In this document: positions 36,226-46,300 of the stretch, one piece after another
How positions within the stretch are numbered: the stretch's first letter is position 1
Layout of the letters: every line of letters starts with the position of its first letter
From: Nephrocerus scutellatus
Taxonomy: Eukaryota > Arthropoda > Insecta > Diptera > Pipunculidae
Length of the DNA stretch: 64,000 nucleotides
Assembly (NCBI GenBank): GCA_947095585.1
Contig: OX352761.1
Span: 141,762,277-141,826,276 of the forward strand
Direction of reading: 5' to 3'
The notes under the pieces: generated by a model
Seen by the model: the letters and a program-made list of their open reading frames with translations, nothing else
Databases searched by the model: none
What the model was told of the DNA's origin: nothing
Position numbers and translations under genes: made by a program

Positions 36226-36929
36226 AACTCGACATATGACTCAGCTAACAATGACAGAACTCTTCAAAAAACGAATGCGAATTGCGAAAATGCGAACTGA
36301 ACATTTTTTATTGCTAGCATTCTTCTATAAAGCGACACTTACATTGACTCATCAATTTACAGTTTTCTTTCGATTATTTTAGAAAAAATCAGTTATTTTG
36401 TCGATTAATCCCAAAGAAAATAATCGATTATTATAAATTTTTCGATTAATTGTGCCATCATTAGTACCTCCTAATACATTTTTTGACAGCGTGTGCGCGA
36501 GACAGCGAAGGCGACCCTATTTCTTTTGTTAAGAATGCTGTAAAAATTTACCTATGTTACATTGCATAGACTATGTATCAATTGAATTTAATTTTATGAA
36601 AAAAGCGTTTTTAGTCTAATGGAGTAATGTATGTATGCACAAGCAATTTAGATGAATTTGTCGTGCTCTTATTGCTGCAAACTGCAACTTTTTCTTGTTT
36701 GACATTTTTTTCTCTTCTTGTCTTGTGCTAGCGTCAACAACCAACAAAAACTAATGCCTATTCTGCGAGCTACTCGTATCGTACTATAGTTAAAATACAA
36801 ATCTATAACGGGTAGTTTATTTCTTGGTTTCATTGATTACGTATTCGACTCTTAACTCTCTTTTTTCATTTATAGAAGAATATTAAAACAATTAATATAT
36901 AAATATTTAAAAACCTGAAGTTATCGTCT

Positions 36930-38619
36930 ATGAGAATGTTAAAGGCTGCAGGTGTTTTGCAGAAAAAGTTCAAAGAGGTCCTTGAAATTTCGATAAATTC
37001 AAGGAAAATGTCTTCTCTCATTCAGTCTAAGGGATTCATTAATGGCTGTTGGATTGGGGCCTCCAACAATGAGACCTTTGAGGTCAGAAATCCAGCGAAC
37101 GGTAGAGTAATTGGGTCGGTACCCAATATGACAACACAGGATGCTCAGTGTGCCATAGAAGCGGCCAAGACTGCGTTTTTTTCTCCAGAATGGTCGTTAC
37201 TTACAGCGAAGCAAAAGTCAGGAATGCTCAAGGTTAGTAGCAAAATAGGAAGACATAATAATTAGAAGACATTTAATAGTTATGTTCATATCATAAATTA
37301 ATAAATACAATGCTGTTTTGTTGCAAAGAACTGGTTTAGCCTCATTGAAAAGAATCGCGATGAAATCGCAGCAATTATGACTGAGGAATCAGGGAAACCT
37401 ATTAACGAGTCCTACGGAGAAGTCGTCTATGGAAACTCATTTATAGAATGGTTCGCTGAAGAAGCTCGCCGCATAAACGGCGAAATCGTTCCAAGCCCAA
37501 CGATAAATCGAGAGATAATTGTAATGAAGCAGCCTATTGGCGTGGCAGCCCTTATAACTCCATGGAATTTTCCACTTGCCATGATAACTAGAAAGGCTGG
37601 AGCTGCTTTGGCTGCAGGTAACTTAACTAATGTCACATTACATTAAATTAACAATATTTACTTGTATTTAAGGCTGCACAGTGGTTATCAAACCAGCAGA
37701 GGACACTCCACTCACAGCACTGGCGCTAGCAAAACTTGCAGAAAAAGCTGAAATTCCTAAGGGAGTTATTAATGTGGTGACTACCAACAAGGCTTCGCCA
37801 ATCGGTGATCTGTTTTGTAAAAGCCCAGATGTTGCTGGAATATCTTTTACCGGTTCAACCGAAGTTGGCAAATTGCTCTACAGAAATTGTGCAGACAGCA
37901 TCAAACGTGTTTCATTGGAGTTAGGAGGAAATGCTCCATTCATTGTCTTTAACTCGGCAAACATCGAAATGGCAGTCCATGGAGCTATGTCATCGAAATT
38001 TCGGAACTGTGGTCAGACGTGTGTGTCCTCCAACCGTTTTTTTGTTCAGGAAGGTGTTTATGACAAATTCATTGATTTACTTAAAACTAAAGTGGCCGCG
38101 CTAAAGATCGGTTTTGGTGACAGTTGCGATGTACAGATTGGTCCCCTAATTAACAAGATGCAATTCGACAAAGTAAGTGGATTCGTTGAGGATGCACGCA
38201 GCAAGAAGGCGACGATTATTGCTGGTGGAAAGCCGAGAGCCGATATTGGTGAACTTTTTTATGAGCCAACTATTGTCGTAGATATACCCCCAGCAGCCAA
38301 ACTGTACACTGAAGAAGTTTTTGGCCCAGTGATGTCAATAATTAAATTTAAAGATGAGAGTGAAGCAATCCAGAAATCGAACAATACTCGTCGAGGTTTG
38401 GCAGGTTATTTCTACAGTGAAAATATCCAGCAAGTCTTTCGTGTGGCTAAGCAAATGGAAGTTGGCATGGTTGGAATCAATGAAGGTATTATTTCATGTG
38501 CTGAAGCACCATTTGGTGGTGTCAAGGAGTCCGGAATTGGTCGCGAGGGATCGCATTATGGAATCGACGAATACGTTGACATTAAATACATTTGCCTTGG
38601 CAACTTAAAATATAATTAG
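36930..38619 (+). CDS. Ssadh: Succinate-semialdehyde dehydrogenase
   Basis: Oxidises succinate semialdehyde to succinate with NAD+, the last step of GABA breakdown, in mitochondria. Three exons, 36930-37232, 37329-37617 and 37673-38619, agree in phase; 512 residues. The first ~27 residues (MRMLKAAGVLQKKFKEVLEI...) are basic and amphipathic, a likely presequence; a second ATG (37009, MSSLIQS) could give an untargeted form. Landmarks: PWNFPLAMITRKAGAALAAG, cofactor loop FTGSTEVG (about 256-263), general base Glu280 in LELGGNAPF, nucleophile Cys314 in FRNCGQTCVSSN, and EEVFGPVMSI. The Cys two residues after the nucleophile, present in human SSADH, is Ser here, while an extra Cys precedes it at 310. 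No poly(A) consensus is obvious nearby. Confidence 0.92.
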
Positions 38620-38879
38620 TTCATTCCACTACAGCTGAAACGTAAGGCACATTGATAAATATGTATCAAAAATTAAAGAAATATATTCAAATTGCGCTAA
38701 GTCTTCCACACAATTTTGCATGCTTGTAATACTGATATATGTAGGTTAATATAAGTAAGTTCCTTTTATAGTAAAGTATTTATTAAATTCTTTAAAACTG
38801 CGATATTATGTTTTATTATTTTAAGAATTTGGTAATTATAAATTTCATAGTTCCGATTTATTTTAAATCAGACTATAAA

Positions 38880-39359
38880 TCTATATATATAAAACAAAGT
38901 CGGGTTAGTTACACCATTTATAACTTCGAGAACGGCTGGACCGATTTTTATGAGTTTTGTTTTGTTGGATTTGTCTCCGCCAGGAATAGCATTTTAACTA
39001 TTAAAACACCCGCTAGGTGGCGCTGGTATCGTTTTTTTTTTTCTGAAAATTCTTATTTATGAAACGATTTGGCTCAAATTCACACCATATAAAATTTAAA
39101 TAAAAAGAAAGTCGTTGACAAAATTTGGACCCGATAGATGGCGCTGGTGTCTTTTTTTTCCGAAAAAATATTTAAATAAAAATCAGTGGCGGGAGGTCAG
39201 TGGGTGTGAGTTCAGTGTTGTGTTAAAAAATTTAACACAATTATGTAACTAATACTGTGACGCGATATCGCAAAATAAATAGCTTTTCACAAGTTCACAA
39301 AACGATCACAAACAAATTTATTGAAAGTGGGACAGGACAACGTCTGTCGGGTCAGCTAG
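38880..39359 (+). mobile_element. Non-autonomous Helitron
   Basis: The element begins TCTATATATATAAAAC, flanked by A, and ends GGGTCAGCTAG, followed by T: the canonical A/T insertion with 5' TC and 3' CTAG. A small hairpin (GACAG...CTGTC) sits seven bases before CTAG, as expected. Inside, 'gagaacggctggaccgattt' is a phrase shared by many insect Helitrons. Length 480 bp, no coding capacity. Confidence 0.8.
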
Positions 39360-40121
39360 TATCAAATATAATTATAATTCATTTAAGTATACTTTCAATT
39401 TACGTTTTATTTTATTTACATCTAAATTGAATTGAGTTCTACATTACTTTGCTCCATGGTTCACAATAAATTAGGCACAATAAACTGTACCTTTTATTTT
39501 TATTGCGAGCCCGAAGTATAAAGTAAAATCCTTTGAATCTAATTCAGTCTTTATACTGAATTACAGCTATCCATATGGCGAGCTGAGAAGCTCCTCTTTA
39601 CCATCTTAGTTTTTATATAATGACTTTTGTGTTGAACATTTGTACGGAGAGAACGGATGAATTCAAATTGAAAATGTGCAAAATTTCAATTTAATTGGTT
39701 TGCAAGAATTGATAGAAGCCTAACTGTAAGGCTTGTACATTTTGTGGTATAGCATTGTATTGTCACCGGGACTACAGAGGTTTGCGCAAAATCTTTAGTT
39801 GATTTGGAGCAGAACCTTCTGCCTTACAAGTCCATCATCGGGACAGCCCAGTGCATGATGACACTATTGTTTGTGCATAATTTCAACAACGGGTTGCTGA
39901 TAAAAATCGACATCGGGCATGGAATGTGGACAAGTGGGATTCAGTAAAAGAATTCAATAAACAACAATATTGGCATGAGCACTTCCGATTACTCATTTTT
40001 TAAATTGCCATGAATTATAAGCAACAGAGCATAAGTTTAAAACTTTCTATATAAAAACAGAGCATTACAATTAAGTTTTATTTATTTTAAACTAATGAAG
40101 TGTGCTAACAATTCCATAAAT
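39360..40121. other. Intergenic, with dispersed repeat copy 2
   Basis: Contains the inverted partner (39510-39610) of the repeat at 30630-30740; the rest is AT-rich sequence without recognisable features, plus the 3' UTR of the gene at 40122. Confidence 0.55.
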
Positions 40122-40445
40122 TTAATGATGTTCGGCAGCTTCCTTGGCTTGTGATTCGGCCCACTTGGCTTTATTTGCGGGAGAGTTAGCTACGGAAAAG
40201 TAAACAAGAGTCAATCATTATATAAGGTCAACATATATTATAGTTACAGGACATGCCAACTTACCGAGTTTGCTTATCTTATAAAAGACTGGAAGGCATA
40301 AACCGAACGCAATGAAATAGTATCTCCAGATCCATTGATTCTTAATGTAGTACTTCAATGGAAATTGAGCAATTTTGGCTGAAAATGTGTAAGGAAACTT
40401 CATAGGGCGACCCACGGGTTTTTCTGCGACTACTTTATCGGACAT
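40122..40445 (-). CDS. Small single-pass membrane protein, mitochondrial-like
   Basis: Two minus-strand exons, 40445-40265 and 40189-40122, joined in phase 1; 82 residues. Strong donor (GTAAGT) and acceptor (CCGTAG). The N-terminal ~35 residues are basic and Pro-containing, followed by one hydrophobic helix (WIWRYYFIAFGLCLPVFYKI) and a polar, helical, Lys/Glu/Ala tail ending AAEHH. The size and layout (short basic matrix side, one TM, charged tail) are those of accessory subunits of respiratory complexes or ATP synthase, but I cannot name it. Two AATAAA signals lie in 40086-40077 on the minus strand. Confidence 0.8.
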
Positions 40446-41194
40446 TATTTTTGATTTTTATTATCTTTAAAAGATGCAAAGAACTAAACTCATTAATTTG
40501 TTTAATAGGTTTTGAGTAAATTACAGATAAAATCCTAAGAAAATAATTATGTAATCTCCTAAAAACACATCATACGCACCTCAAGCAGCCAAATAAATCA
40601 GACAAACTGTCTGTCTCCGCTTAGTTAAGTTAGCTTAAGGTTCTTTTACACTATCATCCAAAAAAGGCAACAACAATTAACGAAAAGAGAGAGAGAGAGA
40701 AAATTTTAAATACATATTTGCTTTTACACAGTCATCGAAATAACGCCCTCAAATGTCAAATTTATTTCAAATACTTCATTTGTGCTATCATACAATGATG
40801 GTTCTGCTTCAAACAGGTCAATTAACATTATAATTTGCTCTCTGTTTCACTCGTCACCAGATACAGGCTAAAATCATAACAAGAAAAAAATAACTTTTAT
40901 AGCTTAGAAAATCCTTACTAACCCAACTTTTGACGTCACTTTATTTATTCAAAGAATTAAATCACATATTATAGCAAACTATACCTGCCATCATAAAAAA
41001 AAACTATTTATCACATTTTACATTAATAACTCAAAAATAAATTTAATATTTAGAATATCTTAACTTTTTCTGTTCCACTATTGATTTTTTGACACTTGCC
41101 GATAATGAAAAAATAATATTTGGCGTGACAGACCATTGCGGTCCAAGGCTTTGCTTCGCGCAACCATTTGTGTTGAGCATGTACATTTTTGCAC

Positions 41195-41275
41195 ACAAAT
41201 GAAGGGGACCTACAATTTAATGCCGGATCCGAACGGCGAATTGAGAAGCATTCCGTGACAAGTTATTACCCTCAA
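41195..41275 (-). mobile_element. SINE body fragment, 5'-truncated
   Basis: Reverse complement reads 'ataacttgtcacggaatgct', then 'ctcaattcgccgttcggatc', then 'aaattgtaggtccccttca', matching the body of the SINE at 13405-13640 in order with few changes. The tRNA-like head is absent. Confidence 0.8.
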
Positions 41276-41723
41276 CACAACATAATTGGTAAAGAAAGGA
41301 ATACAACGCTGCATGATATTTGAATTTCGAATTTCGCTGCATGTAGAATATTTGCGCATGTCCTATTGACATCATTTGGTTTCAACAATTATAACATTTC
41401 AAATAAATAATTGATGAAATACCTCGTTGACTACACTTTTTTGAAAATAAATTTACTTAGTTTAGCGTTTAGCTCTCAATAAGGAAAAATCATTGGATAT
41501 ATGTGTAATTGGTAGGATTATAGCAATATATGGTAGCTTTGACCGTAGAGCCTGTTAGCCAGTCACTACGTCTGTGCGGTTTGCAATTTAGTTAACAACA
41601 ATTTCAAATTTTTTTTGACTAGTGCCTCACAGACTATTGAACCTGACTGTAAACATAACTGCGGACCGATTATGTATCTGTCCTGTTTCGGCTCTCGACT
41701 TACGACAAGTCGAAACCCTCAAA

Positions 41724-41871
41724 AGCTGTATTTTATTTGGAATCCGAATCCGAATTCGAATGTCAAAACCAGCAAAACCAGCCAAACAGCAGGTTTTCAA
41801 ATTCCAAAGAAGGAATTCGACAGTGCAATTATTGTTGTAATTCCCAACTCGAATTCAAATAAAATACAGCT
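41724..41871 (-). mobile_element. MITE, AGCTGTATTTTATT family, copy 2
   Basis: Reverse-complement relative of 17496-17633, with the same terminal inverted repeats, AAA on both flanks and one extra gctggtttt. The internal 'gaattccttctttggaattt' is identical between copies. Confidence 0.85.
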
Positions 41872-42018
41872 AAAGTTGTTCGTTTCCCCTTCAAAACGAC
41901 TCTACAGTAGAGCGAAAACAGATCTGTATATTTTGGGCTCTTTATACTAACACAACAACAACACATCCAACAAAAAAATGTAAACAAAAGGTTTTTAGCC
42001 TTTCGTGTCCGATTTCCT

Positions 42019-42107
42019 TTTTGAAAAAGAGCGTGCCTCTAGGGCATAGTTTTTAGGAAAAAATTTGAAAAAGAGCGTGCCTCTAGGGCATAGTTTTTAG
42101 GAAAAAA
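42019..42107 (+). repeat. 44-bp tandem repeat, two copies
   Basis: The phrase 'ttgaaaaagagcgtgcctct' with 'agggcatagtttttaggaaa' occurs at 42021 and again at 42065, without change. Confidence 0.9.
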
Positions 42108-42329
42108 AATCGGAGTGTAAAACAAAGCAACTCAGAGAAGTAAATATTTCTCGGAGAATGAAATGAATTAATGAATGACTTCGGTGAAAAATAATTATTT
42201 TATCTCTGATTCTAAAAAAACAGCAGATAATTTTTTGATCTGACAGACCTTTTCGGAGAAAAAAATTATCGGATTTCTCGCAACTCGGATTTCTCATGTT
42301 GTTTTTTGTTTTGTTTTGGAAATATGCGC

Positions 42330-42550
42330 TAGAGCTCAGATTTTTTCTTTCAATTCGAGCACGAAAGGCAAGAATCTGCTGTTTACATTGTTTGTTGTAT
42401 GTCTTGTTATTGTAGTTATAAAATTAGGGGTAAATCTCCCAAAATATACAGATCTGTTAGAGGGGAATTTCGATCTACCGTACATTGGTTTTTTTAGAGA
42501 AAACGAAAAACTTGATAGCCAAAAAAATCAATCTGCGCTAGATTTTTATT
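42330..42550 (-). repeat. Dispersed repeat with CTACCGTAC, copy 2
   Basis: Inverted relative of 36085-36225, best preserved at 42440-42550 ('gatctaccgtacattggttt', 'cttgatagccaaaaaaatca'). A weaker relative may be at 49685-49740. Confidence 0.6.
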
Positions 42551-43306
42551 AAATAAAATAACGACATTAGATTATTCCGATTAATCCGACTTAGAACAAA
42601 CGGCCATAATAATAAACGTCTTTCAATAAAGAACATCTGCCAATTTCTACCGAAAATTTGAAATTTCTGTTGCGAGTGAGTGAGTAAGCTAGACCAAAAA
42701 ACATACAAATAGCAACTTTGTCTACGTCTTGGCTTGCTCACTCCTATTGTCAACCAAACTTGGAGCATAGAAATAGAAGACATTAACCGCATAGTAATAA
42801 AACAAGAAGCATAGATAGTCGTCAATAACGTTGAATTGTGTCTGTGGTGAGACATAAATCAAATGTTCAGGAAAATTAAAGGGAACTGAAGAATAATATA
42901 ATTAAGCTGTCTACGCGCGTGTTTTTCATTGTAGAAAAAATTAATTTCTTGAATATTTAAAGCGTTTTGTGACTATAATTTATTTTGATATATAATTTAT
43001 CCTGTTTTTAGGAATCCGCGAATGTTGTATCTGTAAAAATCGTGCATTAATTTAAAAAAAAGCGGAACAATTACGGTGGATAACAGAAGAAGGGATTTTT
43101 AATGTAATTTTCTATTTGACGTTCCCTCCAAATTTCAAGCAGCAATAGCATTTTTTGCAGAATTTTTGTTTTTCACGAATTGTCCCAAGAAAATACAACA
43201 AAACTACCACCAAGAAGTGTTATTGAGGCGAAAGAGCAGTTTTCGTGTCGTGACCAGCCTTACTTTCAAAGATTTTTTGGTATTGAGTCCTAACACCTGA
43301 GGTACA

Positions 43307-46300
43307 ATGCCAATCTGCAAGCGAGACGGCTTCGACAATGCCTCGCCAAAGAATAAAAAAGGCAACACATTCCACGACAACGAAGAGGTCTTTTTTTGTG
43401 AAACTACAAAAGAGATATTTCGAGATTATGAGTAAGTTTGTAAAAATATTCTATACAAAAATTATCTGTTAACTTCCGCTGAATTCAAAGAATTACGAAC
43501 TGTATATAGAAGAGGAAAATACATTATTTTTATTAATGCAGTAGTCTTGGCATTCTTTTTTGCTTATTGATGCACAACCCAGCACAGTTTACCTAAATTT
43601 ACATTTTCGCTGTGGCACGAAACCCAAAATGATATTAGGGCTTTGACCACTGTCGTTCAAATTATTATTTCTTTTTCTACAGTAATACACGTTAGTATGA
43701 TGAAATACCTACAATTTAAATCCGTATCAGAAAGGAATTTCTATCACATTTCACTCAGGTCAGGAATATAAGACTTAAAACACAGAATATTCTCAGTACT
43801 TTCATTCTTTTGATTCAGTGTTAACTGTAGACAGTTCTATCTATCTGTAATTTTTTAATTCTCTTAGGAAAGTTGAGAAATTCCTTTTTGGAATTCCTTT
43901 TGCTAACGCGAAGCACACTAAACTGCTAAGAAATGTAAAAAGTGCATACAAACACAATGTGGCCAAACTGCATAAACTGTATAACCCGGAAAGGGCTTTT
44001 TTAACACTACCACTACGAACTATGAATTAACCCACAATCCTTCTTCAAACTACCGTTCCGGGCTATACTGCAGAAACGCCAACAATTTATATAAAAGTTT
44101 CATGTAGGTACCTGTAAATTAACCAGCAGCATTAATTCCCTTAATCATTTCCTAATGACCTATTACTTAAGTCTAATTGCTGTGTTTTGTTTTGCTCATT
44201 GCAAACAGAGAATATTTTCGTCATGTGATGGTGATAAACTCAACGGTTTGGCAATGCGAAGCAACAGGACGTGATAACCTTACATACGCTGAAGCATTAA
44301 AAAGCGAACGGAGAGCTCGAAAGAAAATGGAACTTTTTAAGGATTTTTTGCGGCCAGTAGTTATACTAGTTATAGAGCATGCAAAACAGTCGTCAATAAA
44401 AGCACTTAACGCAATCGTCTATCAATTTTTGCGCAAGCGCTATTTTCTCAATGAAGAAATCACAGCGTGTCATAAGTCAACCACTTACAACGTTTTCAAG
44501 GTAATCGATATAATCAATCCGAGCAAACCGCCTCCTGCAAATAATGTCTATGATGCCACCGACAACCTTCTATATAAACTTCAGCGAGTTGGATATGATA
44601 CAGTCGTAATTGTGCCTTACGACAAGATTCGACGAAGTAGTCGACATTTCTCCCACGATAACATCCATATGTTTATTAAGAACAATGTGACGCGAGTCGA
44701 TGGTATTCTTAGACCAAAACCAGAGTCGTATAAAAAGTATATCACTGATCGCAATGTGAGCTTTGGGAAGCTGTTTATAGGTAAAATGCCGCACTTTACA
44801 CCAAGTAAGATTCGTCGACCCAACGACACGTCATCTGGCAAGGAAGCAAAGCAGTCAACGATGTCAAAGTATTTAGTTAAGAACGGTGGCGCTACAACGC
44901 AACAGAAAGAAGAAGCAGAAAAGACAAAAAACCTAATAGAGGAAATGGAACGTGTGCACAAACAGCAGAGGCTCACCGAACTAGCACGTCAGGCCGAACT
45001 TGAACGGCAAAAAGTTGAAAAACGGGCTCAACTAATTTTGAAAATCGAAGAGGAATGTACCGACTTGCTGACAAAGACGGATGATCTTAATCGAAAAGAT
45101 CAGAAGTTAATGCCAGCGCTACAACCCGTTCAGACGTTAATTCCAAGCAAATTCATTGGCGAGTGCATAATGGTTCTAGAGTTTATGCATTCATTTGCAA
45201 GTATTCTTTCTGGAATTGATTGCTTCCGTAATAATATTAACTTTTACGAGTTGTCCAGAGCATTCACAACGCGTGAGGTGGCAGGACCACTAAGTGATAT
45301 ATTGCTCGTATTGCTGGGAACGATATTCGACCTGAACAGCGAAGAGGAAGAGGAATGTCCGACTGAGTACATTCTGCCGAAAAACAGAAATACTGAACCA
45401 TATCTAACAATATCAGCGGCGACAAAGACACATTTCTATGTTAAGCGGCACTTTTCATTTAAACTCAGCGAACTGCCAATCGATGCACAAACCATCAGTG
45501 AAGTTCTCCGTCTTCACTTGCTCGCTTCCGGGGCAAGCACAAATGAGAGATCCGAACGATGGCGTGTCATGTACCGTAATGGCTACTATTCTAGCGAAGA
45601 TCCTGGCCTGAGTCTCCGAATGGAACATCCACACATCCTGCAAGTTCTAAAAATGTACACTGTTTTTCAGCTGCCCATGTGTGACATCATGCGAATTGTA
45701 CAGTGCCTCATTTCTCAGATTCTAACATACTCTAGTACAATAAATGTCATCGAAGAACGCATGGAAACAATGAACAAAGCCAAGGCCGAATTAAAAATTC
45801 TTAGCAGCGCTGAGAATAAACGCCTTAGCAATGTGGCTAACGAAAGGAAGCGCCTTACCACCGAGTACCATATGCAGTGTTTGGAAGAAGATGTAAAGAA
45901 TGACTCTGACAAAAAGAAACAACTCGAAGAAAAGCTCAACAAAAAGGTGGCAGAAATAATGTCAGTGAGCGACCGAGATCGCAAAAAATTCGAGACACTA
46001 GTTAAGAAACTAAACTCTTCTTTATTTGATTATATGTTGTACTTGGGAATGGATCGAGCCTATAGAAAGTACTACGTTTTTGAGTCTATCGCTGGTATTT
46101 TTGTAGAACACCCTGCGGAAAGTTATGATTCCTGCCTCGAAGCACCGCCAGTTAATTCGACAAAACAGCAAAGGATGAATTACCCGCGAAATCGAAAAGA
46201 CCTACGGGCGTACCTAATGAGGATTTACACCGACGAAGAAAAAGCAGCATCGGCAAATATTAAACCGCTCATTAAAACGAAGGCCAAAGACGAACATGAG

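Larger units (their letters stand above)
32839..36929. other. Intergenic stretch, tejas to Ssadh
   Basis: The two genes are divergently arranged. Besides the C-rich tract (33840-34140), direct repeat (34267-34493), hAT remnant (34700-35660), satellite unit (35660-35795) and dispersed repeat (36085-36225), I see no gene. The 96-codon minus frame at 33409-33699 is unsupported. Confidence 0.55.
40446..43306. other. Intergenic stretch, divergent promoters and repeats
   Basis: Lies between the small membrane-protein gene (minus) and Acf1 (plus). Holds a SINE fragment (41195-41275), a MITE (41724-41871), a 44-bp tandem repeat (42019-42107) and a dispersed repeat copy (42330-42550). The 78-codon frame at 42316-42552 lies in that repeat and is not called. 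Confidence 0.55.

Noticed and set aside
42316..42552. 78-codon plus-strand frame with a hydrophobic segment
   Set aside because: Falls within a dispersed repeat also found, inverted, at 36085-36225.
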